NCBI RefSeq assembly: GCF_014202945.1
Contig: NZ_JACHHW010000007.1
Location: 143,975-207,974, forward strand
DNA length: 64,000 nucleotides
From: Zhongshania antarctica
Lineage (GTDB): Bacteria > Pseudomonadota > Gammaproteobacteria > Pseudomonadales > Spongiibacteraceae
Direction: 5' to 3'
Position numbers and translations under genes: made by a program. This document shows, piece after piece, positions 46,849 through 57,457 of the stretch; position 1 is the stretch's first letter; every line of letters begins with the position of its first letter. Below the pieces are notes generated by a model. That model was not told the origin of the DNA and searched no databases. It was given only the letters and a program-made list of their open reading frames with translations.

Positions 46849-47598
46849 ATGAAGGTTCTGGTTGCTGTCAAACGAGTAGTTGACTACAACGTAAAAGTGC
46901 GTCCGAAATCGGACGGCACCGGCGTTGATCTGAATAATGTCAAAATGGCCATAAACCCATTTTGTGAAATTGCAATTGAAGAAGCTGTTCGCCTGAAAGA
47001 AAAAGGCGTAGTGACCGAGATTGTTGCTGTGTCTATCGGTGCAAAAGTCAGTCAGGAGCAAATTCGTACCGCTCTAGCACTGGGTGCTGATCGCGGTATT
47101 CTGGTAGAAACTGACGTAGAAGTTCAGCCCCTGGCAATTGCCAAGCTGCTGAAAGCCGTTTGCGATAAAGAACAACCACAAATGGTTATTCTTGGTAAGC
47201 AGGCTATTGACGGCGACAACAACCAAACTGGTCAGATGCTGGCTGCCTTAACTGGCATGTCGCAGGGTACGTTTGCCTCTGAAGTTGTGGTTGAAGGCGA
47301 CAGCGTTACGGTAACCCGTGAAGTTGATAGCGGTTCACAGGTCGTTAAGCTGTCACTGCCAGCGGTAATTACTACCGATTTACGCCTGAACGAGCCCCGT
47401 TACGCTTCATTGCCAAACATCATGAAGGCCAAGAAAAAGCCAATGGATGTCATGACTCCCGAAGAGTTGGGCGTAGAAGTTACTCCTCGCGTCACTACGT
47501 TGAAAGTTGAGCCGCCTGCTGAGCGTAAAGCCGGTATTAAGGTTGCGGATGTCGCTGAACTTGTTGAGAAACTGAAAAACGAGGCGAAGGTAATCTGA
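46849..47598 (+). CDS. etfB: Electron transfer flavoprotein beta subunit
   Basis: A 249-residue ETF beta chain that binds AMP and forms the dimer with EtfA. The N-terminus [27 protein letters not shown], the signature [22 protein letters not shown] near 121-142 and the [10 protein letters not shown] segment are typical. It overlaps etfA by one base (TGATG), giving equal synthesis of the two subunits. Confidence 0.97.
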   Translation: MKVLVAVKRVVDYNVKVRPKSDGTGVDLNNVKMAINPFCEIAIEEAVRLKEKGVVTEIVAVSIGAKVSQEQIRTALALGADRGILVETDVEVQPLAIAKLLKAVCDKEQPQMVILGKQAIDGDNNQTGQMLAALTGMSQGTFASEVVVEGDSVTVTREVDSGSQVVKLSLPAVITTDLRLNEPRYASLPNIMKAKKKPMDVMTPEELGVEVTPRVTTLKVEPPAERKAGIKVADVAELVEKLKNEAKVI

Positions 47599-48527
47599 TG
47601 AGTATTTTAATTCTTGCAGAACACGATAACGCCTCTATTAAGGGCGCTACGCTAAATACTGTTGCTGCTGCTAAAGCGATTGGCGGCGACATTGTTGTCC
47701 TGGTTGCAGGTGAAGCCTGTGGCGCAGCTGCAGAAGCCGCTGCGAAAATTGAAGGCGTTAGCAAAGTGCTTGTTGCCGACAATGCTGCTTACGGCCATCA
47801 GTTGGCTGAAAATGTTAGCTTGTTGGTTGCTGAGCTTGGTAAAGACTTCAGCCACATTCTGGCACCTGCTTCAACTTCTGGTAAAAACACACTGCCACGC
47901 GCAGCGGCTTTGCTTGATGTTGCACAGATCTCCGAAATTATCTCAGTAGAAAGCGCCGATACTTTTAAGCGCCCAATCTACGCAGGTAATGTTATTGCTA
48001 CCGTGCAATCGTCTGATGCCATTAAGGTGATCACCGTGCGTACCACCGCGTTTGACGCAGTTTCTGCCGAAGGCGGCAGCGCTGTTGTAGAAGCCGTTGC
48101 TAGCGCTCATGACGCCGGTACTTCTAGCTATGTTCGTGAAGAAGTTGCGAAGAGTGATCGTCCAGATTTGACTGCAGCAAGCATTGTGGTTTCTGGTGGT
48201 CGCGGCATGCAAAATGGCGACAACTTTGCCATGCTGTACTCGCTAGCCGACAAGCTAGGCGCTGCCGTTGGTGCTTCGCGCGCTGCAGTAGATGCTGGTT
48301 TCGTACCTAACGATATGCAGGTTGGTCAAACGGGTAAGATCGTTGCTCCAGACCTGTACATTGCTATCGGTATTTCTGGCGCTATCCAGCATTTGGCTGG
48401 TATGAAAGACTCTAAAGTCATTGTTGCTATCAACAAAGACGAAGATGCCCCCATCTTCCAAGTTGCTGACTACGGTCTGGTTGCTGACTTGTTTAATGCC
48501 GTACCTGAGCTGGATTCTGCGCTATAA
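47598..48527 (+). CDS. etfA: Electron transfer flavoprotein alpha subunit
   Basis: A 309-residue ETF alpha chain that holds the FAD. The C-terminal FAD-binding segment begins with VVSGGRGM near residue 195 and contains [46 protein letters not shown] sequence, the hallmark of the family. ETF collects electrons from acyl-CoA dehydrogenases. A strong terminator follows. Confidence 0.97.
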   Translation: MSILILAEHDNASIKGATLNTVAAAKAIGGDIVVLVAGEACGAAAEAAAKIEGVSKVLVADNAAYGHQLAENVSLLVAELGKDFSHILAPASTSGKNTLPRAAALLDVAQISEIISVESADTFKRPIYAGNVIATVQSSDAIKVITVRTTAFDAVSAEGGSAVVEAVASAHDAGTSSYVREEVAKSDRPDLTAASIVVSGGRGMQNGDNFAMLYSLADKLGAAVGASRAAVDAGFVPNDMQVGQTGKIVAPDLYIAIGISGAIQHLAGMKDSKVIVAINKDEDAPIFQVADYGLVADLFNAVPELDSAL

Positions 48528-48543
48528 GCAGAAGTAGAGCTTT

Positions 48544-48576
48544 AAAAAAGCCCGGTTTTTACCGGGCTTTTTTTTT
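48544..48576 (+). terminator. Rho-independent terminator after etfA
   Basis: The arms AAAGCCCGGT (48547-48556) and ACCGGGCTTT (48561-48570), extended by A/T pairs, with a TTTT loop and a following T-run. Confidence 0.92.
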
Positions 48577-48695
48577 ACCTAAATTAAGTCTGGGTTCTCA
48601 AATCTCGCCCTAATCCTTGTCTCTTTGAAAGCAAAATGTAAAGCTTACTCGAGGCCTGCGGGCCATCGGTCATTGGATTTAATGAGGAATGGATG

Positions 48696-49265
48696 ATGAA
48701 ACAATTGTTATGTGCGGCAATGCTTTTGCTGCAGCTTGGCGCCGCAAATGCAATGGAGCTGAAAGCAGATAGCTCAAGCTTGAGTTTTGTGAGTATTAAA
48801 AATGACGCAATAGCGGAAACGATGAGTTTCTCCAGCCTCACCGGCAGCATTGATGATAAAACGGGTAAGGCGGAAATCGTCGTAGGCCTGAATAGCATTG
48901 CCAGCGGCATCGATATCCGCAATGAAAGAATGCGTAAATACCTATTTGAGACGGATAAATTCCCTGCAGCGACGTATACCGCACTGGTCGATATGCCTGA
49001 GCTGGTGGCCATGCCTGTTGGCGAGCAAAAGACGGTGAAACTCACCGGAGCGCTTGTCATGCACGGTACAAGTTCACCGTTGAGCTTTGATGTTATTGTC
49101 ACTAAGCGGGCCGACGGCGCATTACATGTCGTGACGCTTGCCCCTAGCTTTGTAGATACTCAGCGCTTTGGCTTAGTTGCTGGTGTCGCTAAGCTGCGCA
49201 GTTTGGCGGGTTTGAGCAATATTGGCTTGGCTGTGCCGGTGAGCTTTTCAGTAACTTTTCAATAG
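48696..49265 (+). CDS. YceI-like family periplasmic protein
   Basis: A 189-residue protein with a signal peptide (MKQLLCAAMLLLQLGAANA) and a lipocalin-like YceI domain (ADSSSLSFVSIKNDAIAE, GIDIRNERMRKYLFETDKFPAATYTA, KLTGALVMHGTSSPLSFDVIV). YceI proteins bind isoprenoid-like lipids; the role here is unknown. The ATG at 48696 sits six bases after AGGAA; the ATG at 48693 is only three bases away, which is too close. Confidence 0.9.
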   Translation: MKQLLCAAMLLLQLGAANAMELKADSSSLSFVSIKNDAIAETMSFSSLTGSIDDKTGKAEIVVGLNSIASGIDIRNERMRKYLFETDKFPAATYTALVDMPELVAMPVGEQKTVKLTGALVMHGTSSPLSFDVIVTKRADGALHVVTLAPSFVDTQRFGLVAGVAKLRSLAGLSNIGLAVPVSFSVTFQ

Positions 49266-49270
49266 TCACT

Positions 49271-49301
49271 GAAAAAATAGGCGACGGGCTAGTCTCGTCG
49301 C
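49271..49301 (-). terminator. Possible terminator of the CPA2 antiporter gene
   Basis: On the minus strand the arms GCGACG/CGTCGC (49281-49286 and 49296-49301) are followed by TATTTTTTC. The stop codon of the antiporter gene lies inside the hairpin. Confidence 0.5.
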
Positions 49302-50455
49302 AATTTGTCGGAAATACCAATAGGCGTAGGGTAGTTTAAAACCACGATATAAGACGACACCACAAAACTAATAATGGCGGTAGCCTGAATCAAATGCGAC
49401 GCTTCACGGCCGATTAGAGCCATTTCTGTGGCGACGTAGGCAATAAGTAAAGAAAACTCACTGATTTGCCCCATCCTGAAACCTAAGTCCCAGGCCAGTT
49501 TCTTGGTCTCACTCATGCCATGTATTAAATAACGGAAAATAACGGGTTTGAGTACCAGCACCAGGCCGGCAAGAATCGACGCAGGTACGATAATTTCGCT
49601 CAGCAAACCCAAGTCGAAACGCGCACCCAGTGAAAAGAAAAATAGGATCAGGAAAAAATCTCGCAAGGGTTTTAGATTAATCGCGATGTACTGCGAGATC
49701 GGGCTGGTCGCTAGGCTAATACCGCCCAAAAATGCGCCAATTTCAGCAGATAAGCCTAATGCGTGTGCGGCCTCGGTCATACCAAGACACCAGCCAATAG
49801 CCAGCAGAAATATATATTCATGAAAGCGATCAAAGCGACTTATCAGCGGTAATAAAACGAAGCGCACAGCTAAAAAGGCAAACGCAATTAAGGCTGGCAA
49901 GGCGATAAGTGCTTTAAATAGGTTTGTCCCTGAAAACTCCCCCAGACTCATGCTGAGCAATATCATCAGCACAAAAATTGCGATTAAATCCTGCAGCAGT
50001 AGCAAGCCAACCATGAGTTCGCCGGTATGACGGTGATGCAGCGCGGTCGTTGGCAGCAGCTTAATGCCAATAATCGTGCTCGAAAACATCATGGCGGCGC
50101 CAATCACTAATGATTCGGTGGTATTGAACCCAAAGCTGGCGGCGAGGGCATAGCCAATGAGGGCAAAGGCCAAGGAGCTGAGGAGCGCGACCACGGTGGC
50201 CTTTTTAAGGGTGGCTAACAGCGCTTTGGGCTGCATATCTAGGCCCAGCAGAAATAGCAAAAAGATAATGCCGAATTCAGCAATCTCAGCAAGCAGCTTA
50301 ACATCAGTGACCCAAGCGCTGCCGTGAGGGCCAATAATGGCGCCAAGTGCGATATAAGCTATGAGTAGTGGCTGACGGGTGAAGAGGGCAATCGAGGCTA
50401 ATACCGCTGCACCACTAAAAATCAGAAAAAATGACGACGTTAAACTCGCTTCCAC
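49289..50455 (-). CDS. CPA2-family cation:proton antiporter (KefB-like membrane domain)
   Basis: A 388-residue inner-membrane protein with about 11-12 hydrophobic segments and no C-terminal RCK/TrkA-N domain. The CPA2 signatures LAEIAEFGIIFLLFLLGLDM near 56-75, GLLLLQDLIAIF near 150-161 and LGLSAEIGAFLGGISLA near 237-253 are present. The start is GTG 50455 after AGAGGTTT. It probably exchanges K+ or Na+ for protons. The lack of a regulatory domain separates it from KefB/KefC proper. Confidence 0.88.
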   Translation of the reverse strand: MEASLTSSFFLIFSGAAVLASIALFTRQPLLIAYIALGAIIGPHGSAWVTDVKLLAEIAEFGIIFLLFLLGLDMQPKALLATLKKATVVALLSSLAFALIGYALAASFGFNTTESLVIGAAMMFSSTIIGIKLLPTTALHHRHTGELMVGLLLLQDLIAIFVLMILLSMSLGEFSGTNLFKALIALPALIAFAFLAVRFVLLPLISRFDRFHEYIFLLAIGWCLGMTEAAHALGLSAEIGAFLGGISLATSPISQYIAINLKPLRDFFLILFFFSLGARFDLGLLSEIIVPASILAGLVLVLKPVIFRYLIHGMSETKKLAWDLGFRMGQISEFSLLIAYVATEMALIGREASHLIQATAIISFVVSSYIVVLNYPTPIGISDKLRRD

Positions 50456-50609
50456 GGCTTAAACCTCTTGGCGGGGCGGGTGAAGGCTCATAATCACACA
50501 AGCTCGCGTGGCGAGACAATAGCGCTTGGGCGAATCGAAAGCGATAAAGTAGCAGTCTATAAAGCAAAATGCCGCCAAAGTGGCGGCATTTTGTGATTCG
50601 CGCGCAGCC

Positions 50610-51089
50610 TTAGCGGCGACGGAAAATCGGCAAGGCTTGATCTATCGACGGCTGATAGGCGTCACTAAAATCATTAAAACTAGCCAAAGCTTCGTCGAGC
50701 TCGTCGCTTTGTAGCGCGAAACTATTAAAGCCACAACGCTTAAGAAAATAGAGCTGATCCCGCATAAAATCGCCGATCGCGCGTAATTCACCGGTAAACC
50801 CGTGTTGTTCGCGCAATTCTCGGCCATAACTAAAGCCACGACCATCAGCAAACTTCGGGAAGTCGACCGCAATCAGCGCAAAGCTATTAATGTCGGCGCC
50901 TAAAAGCTTGGGGGACTGGTCACTCGCTAAAAACACCGCGATATCGCCAAGCGCCAGCAGAGCATCCTTATGTGCTTGCCACAGTGCTAATGGCACAATA
51001 TAACCGCCGCTAGTAGGTAAGCTCTCGGTGTCGCGCCAAACCTGCCAGCTGTCCTCAACAACATTGAGGTCTTTAATAATCTTAGGCAT
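50610..51089 (-). CDS. DUF934 family protein, partner of sulfite reductase
   Basis: A 159-residue DUF934 protein, a family encoded next to sulfite reductase or CysH genes in many proteobacteria and presumed to act in reductive sulfur assimilation. It is cytoplasmic, with a conserved DFPKFADGRGFSYGRELREQHGFTGELRAIGDFMRDQLYFLKRCGF segment (about residues 70-115). AAGGAG lies before ATG 51089, and the gene overlaps the end of cysI by eight bases, so it is translationally coupled. Confidence 0.88.
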   Translation of the reverse strand: MPKIIKDLNVVEDSWQVWRDTESLPTSGGYIVPLALWQAHKDALLALGDIAVFLASDQSPKLLGADINSFALIAVDFPKFADGRGFSYGRELREQHGFTGELRAIGDFMRDQLYFLKRCGFNSFALQSDELDEALASFNDFSDAYQPSIDQALPIFRRR

Positions 51090-52725
51090 ATGCACGCTCC
51101 TTAAATGGGTCCATACCAACACGGCGGAAGGTGTCTAAAAAGCGCTCTTCCGGCTGGCGAAGTGATACAAAGGTTTCGAGCACTTTTTCAATCACATTAG
51201 GTACCTCATCTTGAGCGAAGGATGGCCCAAGAATCTTGCCGATTGAGGCGTCTAAGCCCTGACTGCCGCCAAGGGATATTTGATAAAACTCTTGGCCTTT
51301 TTTGTCTACGCCAAGAATGCCGATATTGCCAATATGGTGGTGACCACAGGCGTTCATGCAGCCAGAAATATTGAGTTCAATTTCACCCAAATCATAAACG
51401 TAATCCAAATCCTCAAAGCGACGCTGAATGGCTTCAGCAATGGGGATAGACTTGGCATTTGCCAGCGAGCAGAAATCGCCACCGGGGCAGCAGATAATAT
51501 CGTTTAAAGTGCCAACCACAGGGGAGGCTACTTCTAATTCAACCAGCTCTTTCCACAGTGCCAGCAAATCCTGCTGACGAACATCGGGTAAGACGATGTT
51601 CTGCTGGTGGGTACTGCGAATTTCCCCAAATCCGTAGCGCTCGCCTAAATCGGCGATCACTTCCAGCTGCTCGGCTGTCACATCGCCGGGAGCAACGCCG
51701 GTGGTTTTCAGCGCCAAGGTCACAATGCGGTAGCCCGCTACTTTGTGTGCATGGGTGTTGTGCTGCAACCAGCGGGCAAAGTCAGCATTTTCTAGCGCCA
51801 ATGCCTGCATATCTTGCTGTGGCAATGATTCGTAGGCGGGCGGCTGGAAGAAAGACTGGGCGCGGCTGATTTCTTCATCAGTTAGGCTCAGGGCGCCATC
51901 TTTAATATGTGCCCATTCTTTTTCAACATCTGCTTTAAACGCCTCGGCGCCCATGGCGCGAACCAAAATCTTGATACGGGCTTTAAATTTGTTGTCGCGA
52001 CGACCAAGCTGGTTATAAACCCGCAATATTGCTTCAAGGTAAGTCAGTAGATGCTTAGGCTCAAGGGCCTCGTTAATCACGCTACCAATCACCGGGGTGC
52101 GACCCAAGCCGCCTCCCACAATCACCTTAAAGGCGGTGTTGCCAGCGGCATCTTTTACAATTTGGAGACCAATATCGTGAACCATTACCGCGGCGCGGTC
52201 AGATGCTGAACCACACACCGCGATTTTGAATTTGCGGGGTAAAAATGCGAATTCAGGGTGAAAGGTCGACCACTGGCGAATAATTTCGCAGTAGGCGCGG
52301 GCGTCTTCAACTTCGTCAGCCGCGACGCCAGAGAACTGGTCGGCAGTGACGTTGCGAATACAGTTACCGCTGGTCTGCACTGCGTGCATTTCGACTTCGG
52401 CAAGCTCTTCCAGGATGTCCGGTACTTCTTCTAGCTTGGGCCAATTCAGCTGCACATTCTGGCGAGTACTGATGTGGGCGTAGCCCTTGTCATATTTCCG
52501 CGTAATAGACGCTAATTTGCGCAACTGCTCGGCGTTCAGCGTGCCGTAGGGCACGGCAATACGCAGCATAGGTGCGAGGCGCTGAATATAGAGGCCATTT
52601 TGCAAACGCAAAGGCAGAAACTGCTCATCGCTAATTTTGCCTTCGAGATAGCGCTGGGTTTGGTCGCGAAATTGCGCAACACGCTGACTGACAAGCTGAC
52701 GGTCAAATTGGTCGTAAGCGTACAT
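51082..52725 (-). CDS. cysI: Nitrite/sulfite reductase hemoprotein (CysI-like)
   Basis: A 547-residue siroheme and 4Fe-4S enzyme that reduces sulfite to sulfide. The cluster ligands lie in CCPGGDFCSLANAKS and NISGCMNACGHHHIGNIG, with the siroheme-binding cysteine in the second motif. Duplicated ferredoxin-like halves are visible. The start is ATG 52725 after AAAGGTTCC; the extension to 52758 has no family support. Next to DUF934, as in Pseudomonas, it acts in assimilatory sulfur metabolism rather than nitrite respiration. Confidence 0.93.
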   Translation of the reverse strand: MYAYDQFDRQLVSQRVAQFRDQTQRYLEGKISDEQFLPLRLQNGLYIQRLAPMLRIAVPYGTLNAEQLRKLASITRKYDKGYAHISTRQNVQLNWPKLEEVPDILEELAEVEMHAVQTSGNCIRNVTADQFSGVAADEVEDARAYCEIIRQWSTFHPEFAFLPRKFKIAVCGSASDRAAVMVHDIGLQIVKDAAGNTAFKVIVGGGLGRTPVIGSVINEALEPKHLLTYLEAILRVYNQLGRRDNKFKARIKILVRAMGAEAFKADVEKEWAHIKDGALSLTDEEISRAQSFFQPPAYESLPQQDMQALALENADFARWLQHNTHAHKVAGYRIVTLALKTTGVAPGDVTAEQLEVIADLGERYGFGEIRSTHQQNIVLPDVRQQDLLALWKELVELEVASPVVGTLNDIICCPGGDFCSLANAKSIPIAEAIQRRFEDLDYVYDLGEIELNISGCMNACGHHHIGNIGILGVDKKGQEFYQISLGGSQGLDASIGKILGPSFAQDEVPNVIEKVLETFVSLRQPEERFLDTFRRVGMDPFKERAYA

Positions 52726-52818
52726 AGGAACCTTTGTCGTAAGTGTTTGGCGGGTCAATAATACTAAGTAGGGCAGGGAGTTCCATGCATTGAGCGGGCA
52801 TAGAGCTGGTAGCTGCAG

Positions 52819-52846
52819 TTTATAGCGGACTAATGTTAAAGATAAA
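52819..52846 (-). promoter_or_regulatory. Candidate promoter of cysI
   Basis: On the minus strand, TTTATC (52841-52846), a 16-base spacer and TATAAA (52819-52824), about 95 bases before the cysI start. Confidence 0.4.
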
Positions 52847-53016
52847 GTGGGGGTTTCGCTAACGAATTTTCTGGGTAATGCTTACGCGCGGGGTCGATAA
52901 GCCAAAATCTAGGCGATTAATTAGCTCAACGATGGCGGAAATTCTTGCTACAATGCGCGCTGAATTTTAGCGCCGACCTACGGCCCCAGTAATCTACCCA
53001 TACCAAAGAGGCTTCC

Positions 53017-53148
53017 ATGTCTGATCACACGTCTGAGCAAACCGAAGAGCAACGCGGCGACAACTTCGCTGATGCCTGCGCCGCCATCGCTATTTTGACC
53101 ATCGTTGTGGGTACTGTAGTGTATTGGTTGGCGGGCATGCCTTCTTAA
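53017..53148 (+). CDS. Small single-span membrane protein (43 residues)
   Basis: The frame encodes a hydrophilic acidic N-terminus (MSDHTSEQTEEQRGDNFADA) followed by one hydrophobic segment (about residues 21-38) and a short tail. A TACAAT -10-like box lies near 52949 and a terminator follows at 53201-53230, so it appears to be an independent small transcription unit. I do not recognise the family. The clean N-out/helix layout and flanking signals favour a real gene. Confidence 0.6.
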   Translation: MSDHTSEQTEEQRGDNFADACAAIAILTIVVGTVVYWLAGMPS

Positions 53149-53200
53149 TCAGTTCTTTGGTGCGCGGGAAGTACAGATTTAAACGCTTTCCTGAAACTTT

Positions 53201-53230
53201 AAAATCCTCGCTTTTTAGCGGGGATTTTTG
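53201..53230 (+). terminator. Rho-independent terminator after the 43-residue membrane protein
   Basis: The arms AAAATCC.CGCT (53201-53212) and AGCGGGGATTTT (53217-53228), with one mismatch, are followed by T residues. Confidence 0.8.
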
Positions 53231-53297
53231 TTTATAAGTATCTAGGCCTAGAGTTGTTTTATATTGAACGCATCACTTCGCGCTGTTCGAAAATCAC

Positions 53298-53519
53298 TCA
53301 TCCAGCTTGCTTTAACACCAGCTGCACAATCGTAAACACGGTAGCGATAAACAAGCCCACAAAGATAATGGCAGTGACGACGTAGTTGCGAAAGCGGCCG
53401 TGTTTAAAATCGCGTTCGCGATTGTGACTGCTCTGCACCCCAAAGGCGGCTGAGATAATACTGCCTACGACGGCAAAGATGCGGGGTTTACTGTCTTCTG
53501 GTTGCTTGTTGTCGCTCAT
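53298..53519 (-). CDS. DUF2970 family small membrane protein
   Basis: A 73-residue protein with the DUF2970 pattern: a soluble N-terminus, VVGSIISAAFGVQSSHNRERDFKHG near residues 18-42 and one transmembrane helix (about 46-68). The function is unknown. GAGGT lies before ATG 53519. It lies downstream of metH on the same strand, within the conserved neighbourhood. Confidence 0.85.
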   Translation of the reverse strand: MSDNKQPEDSKPRIFAVVGSIISAAFGVQSSHNRERDFKHGRFRNYVVTAIIFVGLFIATVFTIVQLVLKQAG

Positions 53520-53609
53520 TTTTTACCTCAGAAATAGCGTATGCGCACTACGTGCGAACCCAGATGTTTCTTAAAACACCCGGACTCGCGCGTTAGGCTT
53601 GATAAAGCG

Positions 53610-56600
53610 CTAGGGATCGTAATCCAAGTTGGGAGACAACCAGCGTTCCATGGTTTTCATTTCCATGCCTTTGCGGGCGGCAATGTCTTCGACCTGGTCT
53701 TTACCAATTTTGCCCACGGCAAAGTAGCGCGACTGGGGGTGGGAGTAGTAAAAACCACTGACCGCCGCCGCGGGGTGCATGGCGAGGCTCTCGGTTAAGA
53801 TAATCCCGGTTTCGCTGGTGGCGTTTAGCAGGCGGAACAGCGTTTCTTTCTCAGTATGATCGGGGCAGGCTGGGTAGCCTGGCGCAGGGCGAATGCCGCG
53901 GTATTTCTCTTTGATTAGCTCCTCATTGCTCAGGCTTTCATCTGCGGCATAGGGCCAGTATTCCTTACGCACCCGCAAATGCAGGTGCTCGGCAAAGGAT
54001 TCTGCCAAGCGGTCAGCAAGCGCCTTAACCATAATGGCGCTGTAGTCGTCGTTGGCGGCGATAAATTTATCGGCCAGTTCGTCTGCACCTAGACCGGTTG
54101 TTACTGCAAAGCCGCCGATATAATCGGTTTTACCGCTATCGGCCGGGGCGATGTAGTCCGCCAAACTCATGTGCGGCTTGTCGTCGGGCTTTTGGGCTTG
54201 CTGGCGGAGCTGGTATAGGGTTTCAAGCGCTGCCGAGCCTTCGGTATTCATTACCGTGATGTCGTCGCTGCCGCTGCGCTGGGCGGGCCAAAAACCGATA
54301 ATACCGTTGGCCTGTAGCAGCTTTTCTTTAATAATGCGGTCGAGCATGCGCTGGCCATCGTCAAATAAATTGCGCGCAGCTTCGCCGACGGTTTCATCGT
54401 CGAGAATTTTAGGGTACTTGCCGGCCAAACCCCAAGATATAAAGAACGGCGTCCAGTCGATGGTTTCGCGCAGAGTTTCGAGGGGGTAGTCCTCAAAGGT
54501 GCGAGTGCCCAGGAAGCTGGGGGCTGGTGGGGTGTAATTGGCCCAGTCGGTAACAAAGGCATTTTGGCAGGCCAAGGGATACGTCAATAAGCGTTTTTTA
54601 CCCTGACTTCCGGCACGGCGGGCGCGAACCCGCTCGTATTCGTCTTTGCGCTCGGCGACAAAATCGGCCTTCATGTCTTCGCTAATGAGCTGGGTGGCAA
54701 CCGCTACGCTGCGCGAGGCATCGGGCACATAGACCACGGCATCGTTCTGGTATTTAGGTTCGATCTTAACCGCGGTATGGGCTTTCGAGGTGGTCGCGCC
54801 ACCGATCATTAAGGGAATAGTTAGGCCCTGACGCTGCATTTCGCTGGCCACATGCACCATTTCGTCTAGCGACGGGGTGATGAGTCCGCTCAGGCCAATG
54901 ATGTCAACTTTCTCGCGTTTAGCGGTTTCGAGTATCTTGTCGCAAGACACCATTACGCCGAGATCGATAACCTCAAAGTTATTGCACTGCAGCACTACGC
55001 CGACAATGTTTTTACCGATATCGTGAACATCGCCTTTGACTGTTGCCATCAGTACGCGGCCATTGGCTTTGGCGCCAACCGCTTTGCTGGCTTCGATATA
55101 CGGGTTGAGGTAGGCCACGGCTTGCTTCATGACGCGGGCCGATTTAACCACCTGAGGCAGGAACATTTTGCCGTCGCCGAATAAGTCGCCAACCACGTTC
55201 ATGCCATCCATTAATGCGCCCTCAATGACATCAATGGGCTTAACCGCGGCGGCACGAGCAACTTCGGCGTCTTCTTCAATATAAGTCGAAATACCTTTAA
55301 CCAGCGCGTGTTCAATACGCTTTTCAACTGGCCATTCACGCCATGTCAGGTCTTCTTTGTTTTCGGCTGTGGAGCCGTCGCCACGGTATTTGTCGGCAAT
55401 ATTCAGTAAGCGCTCGGTGCTGTCGTCGCGACGGTTGAGAATAACGTCTTCAACGTGATCTCTAAGCTCCTTCGGCAGATCATCGTATATTGCCAGTTGA
55501 CTGGCGTTAACAATGCCCATGTCCATGCCCGCTTTAATCGCGTGGTAGAGGAACACCGAGTGAATCGCCTCACGGACGGGGTTATTGCCCCTGAACGAGA
55601 AAGAGACGTTAGATACCCCGCCAGAGACCATCGCGTAGGGCAGCTCTTTTTTGATGTAAGCAGTGGCCTCGATAAAGTCGACGGCGTAATTATTGTGCTC
55701 GTCAATGCCGGTGGCCACCGCAAAGATGTTCGGGTCGAATATGATGTCTTGGGGCGGAAAGCCGATTTCATTGACCAGAATGTCGTAGCTGCGTTTGCAA
55801 ATTTCAGCTTTGCGCTTAAAAGTGTCCGCTTGACCGTCTTCGTCGAAGGCCATGACCACCACGGCGGCGCCGTACTTCATGCAGGCCCGGGCGCGGTCGC
55901 GAAACTCGTCTTCGCCTTCTTTCATCGAAATGGAATTAACGATGGGCTTGCCCTGAATACACTTCAGGCCCGCTTCGATAACGTCCCACTTAGAGGAGTC
56001 GACCATAATCGGTACCCGACAGATATCCGGCTCCGAGGCGATCAGATTTAAAAAGGTGACGATGGCATGTTCGGCATCGAGCATGCCTTCATCCATATTG
56101 ATGTCGATCACCTGGGCGCCGTTTTCAACCTGCTGACGGGCTACCGAAAGGGCGGCGTCGTAGTCGTTCTCTAAGATTAGGCGCTTAAATACCGCAGAAC
56201 CGGTAACGTTACAGCGTTCGCCGACGTTCACAAACAGCGAGTTGGTGTCGATATGGAAGGGCTCTAAACCCGACAATCGGCAAATAGGCTCGCGCTGGGG
56301 CAGAGGACGTGGCGCAATACCGTCCATTGCCGTGCCAATTGCCTCAATATGCGCTGGGGTCGTACCGCAGCAGCCGCCGACCAAATTCAGGAAACCGCGT
56401 TCGGCAAACTCTTTTAACTCGCCGTGCATATCCTCTGGGGTTTCGTCGTACTCGCCAAATTCATTGGGCAGTCCCGCGTTAAAGTGGCCGCTAAAATAGC
56501 AGTCAGAAGCTTCGCAAAGTTCTTCAACAAATGGCCGTATCTCACTGAATCTTCTACCACAATTGGTGCCAATGATAAGTGGCTTGGCGTGGGCAATGGA

Positions 56601-57308
56601 GTTCCAGAACGCGGTGGGTGTTTGCCCAGACAAGGTGCGGCCGCTGGTGTCGGGGAAGGTCACCGAGATCATGATGGGCCGCTCGTCGCCGGTGTCTTCA
56701 AAATATTGCAGCACGGCATAAACCGCCGCTTTGGCATTGAGACTGTCAAAAATAGTCTCAATCATCAGAATGTCGGCGCCGCCGGTAATCAGGCCACGGG
56801 TGGCGGCGTAGTAGTTTTCGACCAGCTCATCAAAATTGGTATTGCGCGCGCCGGGGTCGTTTACATCGGGTGAAATAGACGCGGTGCGCGGCGTGGGGCC
56901 AATAACACCGGCAACAAAGCGAGGTTTGTCCGGGTTAAGCGCCGTTGCCGCATCGGCGACTTCGCGGGCTAGCTCAGCGCCAACCCGGTTTAACTCTTCG
57001 GCAATCTCTTGTAAGTCGTAATCGCCTTGGGCAATGGCGGTCGAGTTAAAGGTGTTGGTCTCGATAACATCGGCGCCGGAGTCAAGATAGGCCTGATGTA
57101 TTTCGCGGATAACATCGGGGCGAGTCAGGGTTAGCAGGTCGTTATTGCCTTTGAGATCGGTATGAAAGTCAGCAAAACGCGCGCCGCGATAGTCGGCCTC
57201 TTCCAGCTTGTAGCTTTGAATTAAGCTGCCCATAGCGCCGTCAATTACCAGTATGCGGTTTTTTAGTGCGGTTATAAGTTGGGCGGTGCGGGGAGTAGGC
57301 TGACTCAT
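53610..57308 (-). CDS. metH: Cobalamin-dependent methionine synthase
   Basis: A 1232-residue modular enzyme that methylates homocysteine from 5-methyltetrahydrofolate. Order: homocysteine-binding barrel with zinc cysteines in NCGRRF and GGCCGTTP (to about 340), pterin-binding barrel (about 360-620), helical cap and B12-binding domain with the histidine in [14 protein letters not shown] near 770, and C-terminal AdoMet activation domain (about 905-1232; [15 protein letters not shown]). The start is ATG 57308; the 20-residue extension to 57368 is not supported. No B12 riboswitch is visible upstream. Confidence 0.97.
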   Translation of the reverse strand: MSQPTPRTAQLITALKNRILVIDGAMGSLIQSYKLEEADYRGARFADFHTDLKGNNDLLTLTRPDVIREIHQAYLDSGADVIETNTFNSTAIAQGDYDLQEIAEELNRVGAELAREVADAATALNPDKPRFVAGVIGPTPRTASISPDVNDPGARNTNFDELVENYYAATRGLITGGADILMIETIFDSLNAKAAVYAVLQYFEDTGDERPIMISVTFPDTSGRTLSGQTPTAFWNSIAHAKPLIIGTNCGRRFSEIRPFVEELCEASDCYFSGHFNAGLPNEFGEYDETPEDMHGELKEFAERGFLNLVGGCCGTTPAHIEAIGTAMDGIAPRPLPQREPICRLSGLEPFHIDTNSLFVNVGERCNVTGSAVFKRLILENDYDAALSVARQQVENGAQVIDINMDEGMLDAEHAIVTFLNLIASEPDICRVPIMVDSSKWDVIEAGLKCIQGKPIVNSISMKEGEDEFRDRARACMKYGAAVVVMAFDEDGQADTFKRKAEICKRSYDILVNEIGFPPQDIIFDPNIFAVATGIDEHNNYAVDFIEATAYIKKELPYAMVSGGVSNVSFSFRGNNPVREAIHSVFLYHAIKAGMDMGIVNASQLAIYDDLPKELRDHVEDVILNRRDDSTERLLNIADKYRGDGSTAENKEDLTWREWPVEKRIEHALVKGISTYIEEDAEVARAAAVKPIDVIEGALMDGMNVVGDLFGDGKMFLPQVVKSARVMKQAVAYLNPYIEASKAVGAKANGRVLMATVKGDVHDIGKNIVGVVLQCNNFEVIDLGVMVSCDKILETAKREKVDIIGLSGLITPSLDEMVHVASEMQRQGLTIPLMIGGATTSKAHTAVKIEPKYQNDAVVYVPDASRSVAVATQLISEDMKADFVAERKDEYERVRARRAGSQGKKRLLTYPLACQNAFVTDWANYTPPAPSFLGTRTFEDYPLETLRETIDWTPFFISWGLAGKYPKILDDETVGEAARNLFDDGQRMLDRIIKEKLLQANGIIGFWPAQRSGSDDITVMNTEGSAALETLYQLRQQAQKPDDKPHMSLADYIAPADSGKTDYIGGFAVTTGLGADELADKFIAANDDYSAIMVKALADRLAESFAEHLHLRVRKEYWPYAADESLSNEELIKEKYRGIRPAPGYPACPDHTEKETLFRLLNATSETGIILTESLAMHPAAAVSGFYYSHPQSRYFAVGKIGKDQVEDIAARKGMEMKTMERWLSPNLDYDP

Positions 57309-57457
57309 GAATATCCTGATAATTTTAAGCGTTAGAATCAAAAGCGTTACGCGGACTGTGGCCAGCATGGGCTTCGTGGTAAACTACGTAATTCTAACAG
57401 ATACTCGGCCCAGCATAGAAATTGTTTGGCAAAACAGCGGGATATACAGAGGTTAAT

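Noticed and set aside
55455..56051. 198-codon plus-strand frame inside metH
   Set aside because: It is antisense to conserved MetH domains and has no family resemblance.
57309..57457. Cobalamin or SAM riboswitch before metH
   Set aside because: The metH-nfuA gap is only about 150 bases and shows no B12-box or SAM-type conserved core.
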